Of a DNA stretch of 64,000 nt, positions 45,104 to 54,049 are shown one piece after another; the first letter of the stretch is position 1; each line of letters opens with the position of its first letter. A program made the translations under genes and the position numbers. This DNA comes from Flavivirga algicola (lineage in GTDB: Bacteria > Bacteroidota > Bacteroidia > Flavobacteriales > Flavobacteriaceae), in NCBI RefSeq assembly GCF_012910715.1, contig NZ_JABBHF010000002.1, positions 253,001-317,000 of the forward strand, in the 5' to 3' direction. The notes below the pieces were generated by a model that did not search any database, was not told where the DNA came from, and saw only the letters and a program-made list of their open reading frames with translations.

Positions 45104-45325
45104 ATGGATTTACAAACCAGAAAATTAGAATTCATTAAAGAATTTCTAAAAATTCAAAGTGAAGATATTATAGAGCGTCTCGAAAAGTTATTAAAAAAAG
45201 AAAAAACTACTGATTTCTGGAACGGCTTATCACCTGAACAAAAAAAAGAAATTGAAAAAGCTTCTCTAGAAATTAAAAATGGAAAAGTCACTGATTACGA
45301 TTCATTTATCCAGAAACACAAATAA
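45104..45325 (+). CDS. Probable antitoxin of a RelE/ParE-type pair
   Basis: This is a 73-residue, charged, mostly helical protein (MDLQTRKLEFIKEFLKIQSE, then LEKLLKKEKTTDFWNGLSPE and a LEIKNGKVTDYDSFIQKHK tail). The size and the immediately following toxin gene (the toxin ATG directly follows this stop) fit the addiction-module antitoxins of Bacteroidota. It would bind and neutralise the toxin and probably repress the operon. There is no clear DNA-binding motif to prove that. Confidence 0.75.
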   Translation: MDLQTRKLEFIKEFLKIQSEDIIERLEKLLKKEKTTDFWNGLSPEQKKEIEKASLEIKNGKVTDYDSFIQKHK

Positions 45326-45598
45326 ATGAATAGAAAAGTTGTAATTTCTAAAACTGCTGAAAAGAAATCAGAACAACTTTTCTCTTTTTTAATTAAAAAG
45401 TGGTCTTTACAGGTAAAACTAGGGTTTATTGAGAAATTAGATACTTCTGTCCAAATTATTCGAAACCAACCAGAATCCTTTCCTGAATCGAAAATTAAAA
45501 AGGGTTTAAGAAAATATGTCATTACAAAACAAACAACTTTGTTTTACAGGTTTGATTCCAAAAATATATTTGTAGTAGCTATCTTTGATACAAGATAA
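45326..45598 (+). CDS. RelE/ParE-family toxin
   Basis: This 90-residue protein opens MNRKVVISKTAEKKSEQLFS and has the IEKLDTSVQIIRNQPESFPES segment. It ends YVITKQTTLFYRFDSKNIFVVAIFDTR, the strand pattern with the conserved late D-x-R typical of the RelE/ParE toxin fold. RelE toxins cut mRNA on the ribosome while ParE relatives hit gyrase; this sequence alone does not separate them. It directly abuts its antitoxin gene. Confidence 0.85.
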   Translation: MNRKVVISKTAEKKSEQLFSFLIKKWSLQVKLGFIEKLDTSVQIIRNQPESFPESKIKKGLRKYVITKQTTLFYRFDSKNIFVVAIFDTR

Positions 45599-45691
45599 CA
45601 CCCCAAAAAGCTTAGAAAGGAACTTTAAATTCTTTAGCTTTAAATATATTTCTGAGTCTTTTTATTTTATTTAAACAAACTCAAATATGAT

Positions 45692-46231
45692 ATGAAATAT
45701 AAAAACATTGTATTTATTGGTAAAAGCTTAGACGGTTTTATTGCTGGTAAAAACGGTGAGCTAGATTGGTTGGATATGATTCCAAACCCAGAACAAAATG
45801 GCATGGGTTATTATGATTTAATGGATGAAATAGATGCCATCGTGATGGGTAAAACAACCTTCGAAACGGTTCTTAATTTTGGTATAGATTGGCCCTATAA
45901 AAAGCATGTATTTGTATTAAGTTATTCTTTAAATCAAACCCCTAAAGCACTTGAAGAAAAAGTAACCTTACTAAAAGGCAACGAAAAGGATGTTTTAAAT
46001 ACTATCCATAACAGAGGATTTCTCAACCTGTACATAGATGGTGGCAAAACAGTTCAAAATTTTCTTAAAGCCGATTTAATTGACGAGCTAAGAATTTCAA
46101 CCATTCCAATTCTATTGGGCGATGGTATTCCGTTATTTGATGTCCTTCCTAAATCACTAGTGTTTAATCATGTTAAAACAGAAGTATTTCTTGATCAAAT
46201 TGTTCAAAGTCATTATAAACGAAAAAGGTGA
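45692..46231 (+). CDS. Dihydrofolate-reductase-fold (RibD C-terminal type) reductase
   Basis: This 179-residue protein has the motifs of stand-alone RibD_C/DHFR-fold proteins: VFIGKSLDGFIAGKNGELDWL, AIVMGKTTFE, the NLYIDGGKTVQNFLKADLIDEL NADPH loop and RISTIPILLGDGIPLF. It is not a standard folA; members reduce various substrates and most are uncharacterised. Its last base overlaps the first base of the fructosamine kinase ATG (TGATG). Confidence 0.87.
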   Translation: MKYKNIVFIGKSLDGFIAGKNGELDWLDMIPNPEQNGMGYYDLMDEIDAIVMGKTTFETVLNFGIDWPYKKHVFVLSYSLNQTPKALEEKVTLLKGNEKDVLNTIHNRGFLNLYIDGGKTVQNFLKADLIDELRISTIPILLGDGIPLFDVLPKSLVFNHVKTEVFLDQIVQSHYKRKR

Positions 46232-47091
46232 TGAACCATGATTTAAGATCATATGTATCAACCCTTCTTAAAGAATCCATAATTAAAGTTTTTTCCGTTC
46301 AAGGTGGTGATATTTCAAAGGCATACCGTATTGACACTCCAAAAAATTCCTATTTCTTAAAATTAAATGGAGCAATTAATGCTAAAAAAATGTTTCAATC
46401 TGAAGCCCACGGGCTGCAGTTGATTCGCAAAACAAGTACTATAAAAACACCAAAGGTTTTAGCTTACGATACTTTTGAAGATACTGCCTTTTTATTAATG
46501 GAATTTATTGAAAACAAATCTCCTTCATCTGAAGATTCTAAAAACTTAGGACTTCAATTAGCTGCATTACACAAATGTACGTCTGAAGATTTTGGCTTAG
46601 GTCAGGACAATTTTATTGGGAGCTTAGCGCAAAGTAACACGCAACATAAAACCTGGTTAGATTTTTACATTTACGAACGCTTATTACCGCAACTAGAGCT
46701 AGCTCAACAAAAGCGGTTGCTTTCTAAAAACGAGTGCCCATCTATTCAGAAAATTGAAGACGTCTTAGAGTCACTGTTTGTAGATATAAAACCAGCCTTA
46801 TTACACGGTGATTTATGGAGTGGTAATTATCTTATTTCTAAAGATGGCACACCGTATTTAATTGATCCCGCTAGCTATTATGGTCATTATGAAGTGGATA
46901 TTGCTATGTCCAAGCTATTTGGTGGCTTTGATACATCTTTTTATGAAGCGTATTTCTCAAATTTAAAAAGCGACAAAAACACCTCAGCAAGAATAGAAAT
47001 CTATCAATTTTACTACCTTCTGGTGCATTTAAATTTATTTGGACATTCTTATTATGGTTCTGTGTTTTCTATCTTAAAAAAGTATTTTTAA
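46231..47091 (+). CDS. Fructosamine kinase-family (ketosamine 3-kinase) protein
   Basis: The ATG at 46231 is chosen over the GTG one codon earlier because it overlaps the preceding stop in a TGATG junction; the product is 286 residues. The kinase-like fold shows SYFLKLNG (ATP lysine), ALLMEFIEN-like hinge (AFLLMEFIEN), the catalytic loop LLHGDLWSGNYL and the metal Asp in LIDPASYYGHYEVDIAM, all family marks. It phosphorylates fructosamines or ribulosamines on damaged proteins, a repair step. It is probably co-expressed with the reductase upstream. Confidence 0.9.
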   Translation: MNHDLRSYVSTLLKESIIKVFSVQGGDISKAYRIDTPKNSYFLKLNGAINAKKMFQSEAHGLQLIRKTSTIKTPKVLAYDTFEDTAFLLMEFIENKSPSSEDSKNLGLQLAALHKCTSEDFGLGQDNFIGSLAQSNTQHKTWLDFYIYERLLPQLELAQQKRLLSKNECPSIQKIEDVLESLFVDIKPALLHGDLWSGNYLISKDGTPYLIDPASYYGHYEVDIAMSKLFGGFDTSFYEAYFSNLKSDKNTSARIEIYQFYYLLVHLNLFGHSYYGSVFSILKKYF

Positions 47092-47160
47092 ATTCCTGAG
47101 ACATGTATTGAACTTGCTCTATTAAGGTAGAAATTTTATAAATTAAACTAAAGTATTATA

Positions 47161-47188
47161 ATGGATTCCTGCCTTAGCAGGAATAATA
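47161..47188. repeat. REP-like palindromic unit
   Basis: ATTCCTGC and GCAGGAAT form a perfect 8-bp stem (47165-47184) around CTTA, preceded by ATGG and followed by AATA. The same ATTCCTGCNNNNGCAGGAAT pattern occurs as a dispersed repeat in many Flavobacteriia, from general knowledge. Only one copy was found in the window. Confidence 0.6.
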
Positions 47189-47247
47189 ACGGCATATCAC
47201 ATTACGTAAAAAAAGTATTACCTTTAGCCTAGCAAAAATTATAGATA

Positions 47248-47790
47248 TTGAATAACATACCTGCCTACAAAACCGAACTACTAAAATCTAAAACCAGAAA
47301 AATCCAATACCTATTTGAAAGTAAAGGACATAGGTCAATAATTAAAGCTATAGAATATACCCCAGTTGCCAAAAGAAACGGAAAAGTAATCTATAATTTA
47401 GGGTTTGGTGACTACAATGAAGAAAATGGTAATATTTTTGATGATTCCAATAGTAATAATGGTGATATGAGAAAAGTATTTAGTACCGTTCTTAATACCA
47501 TCCCAGAATTCTTTAAAGAAAATGAAGATGCTGCTATTTGGGTACAAGGTAGCGATAGTGCCGATAAATTTAAAGCACTTTGTGAGTCTAATTGCAAAAA
47601 GAACTGTGATGATATTTGCAAAAACTTTAACAGAAGAATTAAAACTTACCGGTACTACGTAAATAAAAATTTCATTGAACTAAGTAAAGAGTATGCCTTT
47701 TTTGGGTTGACAAATGAAAAAAAAGCCAATTTAACACAATATATCCCTGAAAACGAATACATTGGTATTTTGGTTTTTAAGAAAAAATGA
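47248..47790 (+). CDS. DUF6934-family protein
   Basis: This 180-residue protein starts at TTG, with no ATG before it in frame. The core VIYNLGFGDYNEENGNIFDD, followed by NSNNGDMRKVFSTVLNTI and AIWVQGSDSADKF, is the signature of DUF6934. A short run C112-x3-C116-x3-C120-x3-C124 sits where most members I recall have few cysteines. It is followed after 27 bp by a 56-residue basic gene. Such two-gene arrangements recur in Bacteroidota and behave like toxin-antitoxin or defence cassettes by position, but no activity is established. Confidence 0.7.
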   Translation: MNNIPAYKTELLKSKTRKIQYLFESKGHRSIIKAIEYTPVAKRNGKVIYNLGFGDYNEENGNIFDDSNSNNGDMRKVFSTVLNTIPEFFKENEDAAIWVQGSDSADKFKALCESNCKKNCDDICKNFNRRIKTYRYYVNKNFIELSKEYAFFGLTNEKKANLTQYIPENEYIGILVFKKK

Positions 47791-47817
47791 AGTAAATTTG
47801 TATAACATTTAGAAAAA

Positions 47818-47988
47818 ATGGGAAGAAAAAAACAAATACTAAAAGCTACAAAAGTGCTTTCTATGTCTAAAACGACAAAAGAGCGCATATCCAGTATTGC
47901 CAAAGATATTAAAGGCAAAGAATTGTTCCCTGAAAAAACAGAATTGGCTAAAAAAACATTAAGCTCTATTAAATCGCTCCCAATTTAA
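47818..47988 (+). CDS. Small basic protein paired with the DUF6934 gene
   Basis: This is a 56-residue protein (MGRKKQILKATKVLSMSKTT, then KERISSIAKDIKGKELFPEK and a LAKKTLSSIKSLPI tail) found by reading the DNA. It is basic and helical, without a recognised domain. Same direction, short gap after the DUF6934 gene and no promoter seen between them suggest co-transcription. By analogy with toxin-antitoxin gene pairs one could be the antidote; this is inference. Confidence 0.5.
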   Translation: MGRKKQILKATKVLSMSKTTKERISSIAKDIKGKELFPEKTELAKKTLSSIKSLPI

Positions 47989-48149
47989 GATAGTTTCTTA
48001 CGGATATATAAATAAAGAAACAAGCGTAAACCAAATTAGTTTGCCTTGTTTGTTTATAAACAATGTATTTTTTCTATGTTCAAAACCTCGTGAATAACTC
48101 TCAATTATCCCGAGCATATTTTTACAAGAAATTCGACCAAAAAGAAGTA

Positions 48150-48157
48150 AATTTGCA
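48150..48157 (+). promoter_or_regulatory. -7 element of purL
   Basis: TAAATTTG matches TAnnTTTG, 31 bp before the purL ATG. A -33 TTG at the usual spacing is not evident. Confidence 0.6.
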
Positions 48158-48188
48158 CTTTCTTTAAACACACACAAATTAAGACATA

Positions 48189-51100
48189 ATGATTCATTTC
48201 TTTGGAAACGTAACCAGCAAGATATTTGCTGTTCAAACAACAAAAGAATTATCAACAGAAGCCACATCAAAATTAGTGTGGTTATTTGGCAACCAGCCCA
48301 AAATAGAACAAGCATCTCTCGATGCTTTTTTTGTTGGTCCACGTGCTGCCATGATAACCCCTTGGAGCACCAATGCTGTAGAAATAACTCAAAACATGGG
48401 GATTTCTGATATTATTAGAATTGAAGAATTTCAAGCTATTTCTAAGGATTTTAAAGCATTCGATCCTATGATTTCAGAAAAATTCAATGGATTGAATCAA
48501 AATTCTTTCACCATTGATATCAAACCAGAAGCTATCCTTGATATAGAAGATATAGCTGCTTACAATCAAAAAGAAGGTTTATCATTAAGCGATGAAGAAG
48601 TTGAATATTTAGAAGGTGTTTCAAAAAAAATAGGCCGACCACTAACTGATTCCGAAGTTTTTGGTTTTTCACAAGTAAACTCAGAACATTGCCGCCATAA
48701 AATCTTTAACGGAACATTTGTTATTGATGGTGAAGAAAAACCAATATCACTTTTCAAGCTAATAAAAGAAACATCAAAACAACACCCTAACGATATTGTT
48801 TCTGCATATAAAGATAACGTAGCCTTTATAAAAGGGCCTAAAGTAGAACAATTTGCTCCAAAACGGGCAGATGTTCCAGATTACTATACTACAGAAGCAT
48901 TCGAATCTGTTATTTCACTTAAAGCAGAGACACATAACTTCCCCACAACTGTTGAGCCCTTTAATGGGGCTGCTACGGGTTCTGGCGGAGAAATTAGAGA
49001 TCGGCTAGCTGGTGGAAAGGGGTCTATTCCTCTAGCGGGAACGGCTGTTTATATGACATCATACTCCCGATTAGAAGAAAATCGTCCTTGGGAAAAAGCT
49101 GTTGAGGAACGCAAATGGTTGTATCAAACACCTATGGATATTTTAATAAAAGCATCTAATGGAGCTTCTGACTTTGGTAACAAATTTGGGCAACCACTTA
49201 TTTGTGGCTCTGTGCTAACTTTCGAACATGAAGAAGATGCTCGTAAAATTGGTTTCGATAAGGTAATTATGCAAGCTGGAGGCATAGGCTACGGTAAAAT
49301 AGATCAAGCTTTAAAAGATACACCAAAAACGGGAGACAAAATAGTCATTCTTGGAGGTGAAAATTATCGCATAGGAATGGGAGGTGCTGCGGTTTCTAGT
49401 GCCGACACTGGAGAATTTGCTTCTGGTATCGAATTAAACGCGGTACAACGTTCTAATCCAGAAATGCAAAAACGAGCTGCAAATGCTGTTCGAGGCATGG
49501 TAGAAAGCGACGAAAATTTTATTGTTTCTATTCATGATCATGGTGCTGGTGGTCATTTAAACTGCTTATCTGAACTTGTTGAGGATACAGGTGGAAAAAT
49601 AGATTTAGATGCCCTACCTGTTGGAGATCCTACGCTTTCTGATAAAGAGATAATAGGTAACGAATCTCAAGAACGTATGGGCTTAGTGATTTCCGAAGAA
49701 CATATAAAAACGCTTCATAAAATTGCAGATCGCGAACGTTCTCCAATGTATACCGTTGGGGATGTTACTGGTGATGATCGCTTTACATTCCAATCTAAAA
49801 CCAAAGGTAACAAACCAATGGATTTAGCTATGGAAGATATGTTTGGGAGCTCCCCTAAAACAATAATGACCGATAAAACCGTCAATAGAATATACGGTGA
49901 TGTGAGTTATAATTCTGATAACTTTTACGATTATTTAGATCAGGTATTACAATTAGAAGCAGTTGCTTGTAAAGACTGGCTAACCAATAAAGTAGATCGA
50001 TGTGTTGGTGGAAAGGTTGCCAAACAACAATGCGCAGGCCCCCTACAATTACCTTTAAATAATGTTGGTGTCATGGCATTAGATTATAAAGGTAAAGAAG
50101 GTATCGCAACATCTATTGGACACTCCCCTATTTCTGGATTGATTAATCCTGTTGCTGGCAGTAGAAATTCTATTACTGAGGCTTTGACCAATATTATCTG
50201 GGCACCTTTAAAAGATGGACTGCAATCCGTTTCATTATCTGCAAACTGGATGTGGCCTTGTAAAAATGAAGGAGAAGATGCGCGTTTATATGAAGCAGTG
50301 AAAGCTGTTTCAGAATTTTCAATTGATTTAGGAGTTAATGTTCCAACAGGAAAAGATTCTTTATCAATGAAACAAAAATATCCGAATGAAGAAATTATAG
50401 CTCCAGGAACCGTTATTATCTCTGCTGGAGCAAACTGCAACGATATCTCTAAAGTCATAGAACCTGTTTTCAACAAAAAAGGCGGAGATGTATACTACAT
50501 CAACATATCACAAGACGATTTTAAATTGGGAGGAAGTTCATTTGCCCAAATAGTCAATAAAATAGGTAATGAAACCCCAAATGTAAAAGACGCTACTTAC
50601 GTTAAAAACGTATTCAATACCATTCAAAATTTAATAAGAGACGAGAAAATCGTGGCAGGACACGATGTAGCCTCTGGTGGATTGATTACAACACTTTTAG
50701 AAATGTGCTTTGCTGATGTTAATCTTGGTGCTGAATTGGATGTATCTAATTTAGGTGAAAAAGACGCATTCAAATTATTATTTTCTGAAAATTCAGGAAT
50801 TGTTATTCAGTCAAAAGACAATTCGATTGAATCTGTTTTAAATGATGCGCATATTAAATTTCATAACATCGGAAAAGTGACAGAAAGTGATACTTTAAGT
50901 ATTATTAACCATACTGAAGTGTTTACAATGACAGTTTCCAGATTACGTGATGTTTGGTACAAAACATCATACTTATTAGATCAAAAACAAACAGCAAATG
51001 ACCTAGCTGAAGATAGATTTAACAATTATAAAAATCAACCTTTACAATATATATTTCCTAAACAATTTACTGGAAAACTACCAGAACTAAACGGCAATAG

Positions 51101-51842
51101 ACCTAAAGCAGCCATTCTTCGTGAAAAAGGCAGTAATTCTGAACGTGAAATGGCTAATGCTATGTATTTAGCTGGGTTTGATGTAAAAGATGTCCACATG
51201 ACCGATTTGATTTCTGGCAGGGAAACTCTTGAAGATATTCAGTTTTTAGGTGCCGTTGGTGGGTTTAGCAACTCAGACGTATTGGGATCTGCCAAAGGGT
51301 GGGCAGGTGCGATTAAATATAACGAAAAAGCGAAAAAGGCTATTCAAAATTTCTTTGATAGAGAAGATACTTTATCAGTTGGCATTTGTAATGGCTGCCA
51401 ACTGTTTATGGAACTTGAAGAAATCAACCCAGATCATGAAATACATGGTAAAATGCGCCATAATGATTCTAACAAGCATGAGAGTTCATTTACTTCGGTA
51501 AAAATTCAGGAGAATAACTCTGTAATGCTTTCAACACTGGCTGGAAACACTTTAGGGGTCTGGATTTCTCATGGTGAAGGGAAATTTGATTTACCATATG
51601 CTGAAGACCAATATCATATTGTTGCAAAATATGGCTACGAAGAATATCCTCATAACCCCAATGGTTCCGATTTTAACACAGCTATGATGTGTGATAAAAC
51701 AGGGAGGCATTTAGTAACGATGCCACATATAGAGCGTTCGACATTCCAGTGGAATTGGGCAAACTATCCAGATGGAAGACAAGACGAAGTATCTCCTTGG
51801 TTAGAAGCTTTTGTGAATGCTCGAAAATGGATTGAAAAGTAA
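48189..51842 (+). CDS. purL: Phosphoribosylformylglycinamidine synthase (single-chain)
   Basis: This is a 1217-residue single-chain FGAM synthase (the proteobacterial/eukaryotic type), fourth step of purine synthesis. The PurS-like N-terminus leads to a synthetase part with VFGFSQVNSEHCRHKIFNG, KAETHNFPTTVEPFNGAATG and GSGGEIRDR. A second ATP-binding unit holds VPTGKDSLSM. The C-terminal glutaminase opens AAILREKGSNSEREMANAMY, with the nucleophile Cys in VGICNGCQLFMEL and the Trp/His ending PHIERSTFQWN. All parts are complete. No other pur genes are adjacent. Confidence 0.97.
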   Translation: MIHFFGNVTSKIFAVQTTKELSTEATSKLVWLFGNQPKIEQASLDAFFVGPRAAMITPWSTNAVEITQNMGISDIIRIEEFQAISKDFKAFDPMISEKFNGLNQNSFTIDIKPEAILDIEDIAAYNQKEGLSLSDEEVEYLEGVSKKIGRPLTDSEVFGFSQVNSEHCRHKIFNGTFVIDGEEKPISLFKLIKETSKQHPNDIVSAYKDNVAFIKGPKVEQFAPKRADVPDYYTTEAFESVISLKAETHNFPTTVEPFNGAATGSGGEIRDRLAGGKGSIPLAGTAVYMTSYSRLEENRPWEKAVEERKWLYQTPMDILIKASNGASDFGNKFGQPLICGSVLTFEHEEDARKIGFDKVIMQAGGIGYGKIDQALKDTPKTGDKIVILGGENYRIGMGGAAVSSADTGEFASGIELNAVQRSNPEMQKRAANAVRGMVESDENFIVSIHDHGAGGHLNCLSELVEDTGGKIDLDALPVGDPTLSDKEIIGNESQERMGLVISEEHIKTLHKIADRERSPMYTVGDVTGDDRFTFQSKTKGNKPMDLAMEDMFGSSPKTIMTDKTVNRIYGDVSYNSDNFYDYLDQVLQLEAVACKDWLTNKVDRCVGGKVAKQQCAGPLQLPLNNVGVMALDYKGKEGIATSIGHSPISGLINPVAGSRNSITEALTNIIWAPLKDGLQSVSLSANWMWPCKNEGEDARLYEAVKAVSEFSIDLGVNVPTGKDSLSMKQKYPNEEIIAPGTVIISAGANCNDISKVIEPVFNKKGGDVYYINISQDDFKLGGSSFAQIVNKIGNETPNVKDATYVKNVFNTIQNLIRDEKIVAGHDVASGGLITTLLEMCFADVNLGAELDVSNLGEKDAFKLLFSENSGIVIQSKDNSIESVLNDAHIKFHNIGKVTESDTLSIINHTEVFTMTVSRLRDVWYKTSYLLDQKQTANDLAEDRFNNYKNQPLQYIFPKQFTGKLPELNGNRPKAAILREKGSNSEREMANAMYLAGFDVKDVHMTDLISGRETLEDIQFLGAVGGFSNSDVLGSAKGWAGAIKYNEKAKKAIQNFFDREDTLSVGICNGCQLFMELEEINPDHEIHGKMRHNDSNKHESSFTSVKIQENNSVMLSTLAGNTLGVWISHGEGKFDLPYAEDQYHIVAKYGYEEYPHNPNGSDFNTAMMCDKTGRHLVTMPHIERSTFQWNWANYPDGRQDEVSPWLEAFVNARKWIEK

Positions 51843-51863
51843 ACTAAAAAAACATAGTCATAA

Positions 51864-51897
51864 AAAAGCCCTTTCAATTAATTTTAAAAGGGCTTTT
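51864..51897. terminator. Bidirectional terminator between purL and the MFS gene
   Basis: AAAAGCCCTTT and AAAGGGCTTTT form an 11-bp stem around 12 bases, 21 bp after the purL stop; T-tracts occur on both strands. Confidence 0.85.
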
Positions 51898-51920
51898 CTC
51901 GACTAAGACAAAACAATGCG

Positions 51921-53177
51921 CTAAGCAAAATTTAGTTTTTTATTTATCTTTTTATAAGCTTGATTTACCGTTCGTTTCATTAATAATGATACTATAAGTG
52001 CTATAACAAATAGACCTGCAAAGACCTCTAAAGTAGCATCTAATGATCCCGTAGCATTTTTAACAACATCATAAATTGTAGGACCTACAACTCCTGCTAA
52101 TCCCCAGGCTGCTAGTACCATACCATGTATAGCCCCTAATTGTTTGGTTCCAAATAAATCACCTAAAAATGCTGGCAACGTTGCAAAGCCCCCTCCATAC
52201 ATAGTGATAACTGTAAATAAAACGACTAGAAAAGCTAATTCCATTGAAATTTTTGGCAAGAAAAAGAAAGCCAGAATTTGAAAAGCAAAAAATATGATAT
52301 AAGTATTTGCGCGTCCTAAGTAATCTGAAAGGCTGGACCACATGATTCTACCCAGTCCATTGAAAACACCTATTAGTCCTACAATTGCTGCTGCTTCCAT
52401 GGGTGTATAATTAAGTTTCTCTTGCATCATCGGACTTGCTGCAGATATAATGGCAATACCACAAGCAATATTAATAAACATCATAATCCAGATGTAATAA
52501 AAACGTGCCGTTTTTAGTGAAGCATTCGCATCTATATTTGCCATATCTGCTTTAATAGTTTTACCCTCTCCTGGTTTAAAACCTTCTGGCATATACCCTT
52601 CTGGTGGTCTTTCAATATATCTTGCAGAAGACAATATCAATAGCATGTATATAGCGCCTAAAATGTAAAAGGCATTCGATACACCCACAGCATCAAAAAG
52701 CGATTGCATCACTGGCCCAAAAATTAAAGCCGCAAAACCAAAGCCCATAATGGCCATTCCTGTCGCCAAGCCACGTCTGTCTGGGAACCATTTTACCAAA
52801 GTACTTACTGGTGTAATATATCCAAGACCTAATCCAATCCCCCCTATAACACCATAGCAAAGGTAAAACAGCGTTAACGACTCTAATTGAACAGCAAGCC
52901 CAGAACCTAAAATACCAAAGCCGTAAAATAATCCAGCTGTTGTACCGCTTACTTTTGGTCCTACTTTCTCTACCCATCTACCTAAAAATGCTGCAGATAG
53001 CCCCAATAATAAAATAGCAATTTTAAATGCCCATTTTATAACACTACCATCAACATCAAAAATATCTTTTACGGGGTTGGTCATAACAGAATAAGCATAA
53101 ACCGATCCAATTGAAATATGTATTCCAACTGCCGAAGCGGCTATTAACCAACGATTCTTAAGTTTTTGTGTTTGCAT
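51921..53177 (-). CDS. MFS transporter, OFA (oxalate/formate/lactate) family
   Basis: This 418-residue protein has about twelve membrane helices. OFA-type landmarks are WLIAASAVGIHISIGSVYAYSV near the N-terminus, GLGYITPVSTLVKWFPDRRGLATGMAI after helix 4, and GIGGVFNGLGRI-like (GLIGVFNGLGRIMWSSLSDY) in the second half. The family exchanges oxalate and formate or carries lactate/pyruvate. Here it is last in the pflB-pflA operon, 38 bp after pflA, so formate or a C3 acid is the likely substrate. This is inferred from context. Confidence 0.87.
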   Translation of the reverse strand: MQTQKLKNRWLIAASAVGIHISIGSVYAYSVMTNPVKDIFDVDGSVIKWAFKIAILLLGLSAAFLGRWVEKVGPKVSGTTAGLFYGFGILGSGLAVQLESLTLFYLCYGVIGGIGLGLGYITPVSTLVKWFPDRRGLATGMAIMGFGFAALIFGPVMQSLFDAVGVSNAFYILGAIYMLLILSSARYIERPPEGYMPEGFKPGEGKTIKADMANIDANASLKTARFYYIWIMMFINIACGIAIISAASPMMQEKLNYTPMEAAAIVGLIGVFNGLGRIMWSSLSDYLGRANTYIIFFAFQILAFFFLPKISMELAFLVVLFTVITMYGGGFATLPAFLGDLFGTKQLGAIHGMVLAAWGLAGVVGPTIYDVVKNATGSLDATLEVFAGLFVIALIVSLLMKRTVNQAYKKINKKLNFA

Positions 53178-53215
53178 AATATTTATATTTAAGTGTTGAT
53201 AACGAGCAACACTTT

Positions 53216-54004
53216 TTAATTTATTTTAACTTCTTTAAAGTAATTTTTTAAAATCTCGACTGCGGCATCAATTTCTTCTTCTGTATTCTCGCGTGCATCT
53301 TTTAGTTGGTAATCCCAACCTAAAGCTTCCCACTTATGAATACCTAACTTATGATAAGGTTGAAGTTCAATTTTTTCAATGGTTTTGTAATCCTTAAAAT
53401 ACGTCCCCATTTGATGCAAAAGTTCAGGTTTATTAGTAATCTCTGGTATAAGCACATACCTTAACCACATTTTTTTCCCTGAAGCCTCCCTATGTTTAGC
53501 AAAAGTGAAAGTGGTTTCTTTATTACGCATTCCTGTTAAAGCTTCATATCCTGCTTCAGTCATATGCTTTATATCTAACATGACTAAATCTGCATAGGTA
53601 TCTAATAATTCTTCTGTAAAATGGTTTAATATTCTACCATTAGTGTCAATATTAGTATGAATACCTTCTTCTTTTAAGCGTTTAAAAAAAGGGATTAATT
53701 CTTTAGACTGCAACAAAGGCTCGCCTCCTGAAACTGTGACCCCTCCTTTTTTGCCAAAATATGATTTCATATTCAACGCCATATCTACCAACTCATCTAT
53801 ATGGTAAAGTTTACCTCCTGTTGTATTAATTGTGTCTGGATTATGACAATACAAGCACTTTAATTTACATCCTTGTAAAAATATAACCATACGAACTCCA
53901 GGACCATCATGCGTTCCAAAGGATTCAATAGAATGCACTCTTAATATGTTCTCTTCTGTTTTGATAGGACAATTTTTTGAAATTAGTATCCGCAAAAGAA
54001 GCAT
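53216..54004 (-). CDS. pflA: Pyruvate formate-lyase activating enzyme
   Basis: This 262-residue radical SAM enzyme generates the glycyl radical on PflB. The cluster ligands are C46-K-L-K-C50-L-Y-C53 (FLQGCKLKCLYCHNP), preceded by the family opening RVHSIESFGTHDGPGVRMV, and GGVTVSGGEPLLQ follows. The first 20 residues (MLLLRILISKNCPIKTEENI) precede the usual start; a GTG at residue 23 is an alternative. It lies 45 bp after pflB. Confidence 0.95.
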   Translation of the reverse strand: MLLLRILISKNCPIKTEENILRVHSIESFGTHDGPGVRMVIFLQGCKLKCLYCHNPDTINTTGGKLYHIDELVDMALNMKSYFGKKGGVTVSGGEPLLQSKELIPFFKRLKEEGIHTNIDTNGRILNHFTEELLDTYADLVMLDIKHMTEAGYEALTGMRNKETTFTFAKHREASGKKMWLRYVLIPEITNKPELLHQMGTYFKDYKTIEKIELQPYHKLGIHKWEALGWDYQLKDARENTEEEIDAAVEILKNYFKEVKIN

Positions 54005-54049
54005 GATGCTCCTTTTGCAGATACTTCTTAATTAGAAATATTAATAAAA

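Noticed and set aside
47998-48342. Minus-strand frame of 114 codons over the start of purL
   Set aside because: It runs antisense across the purL promoter and N-terminus and reads like back-translated coding sequence.
50084-50476. Minus-strand frame of 130 codons in purL
   Set aside because: It is fully antisense to conserved PurL sequence.
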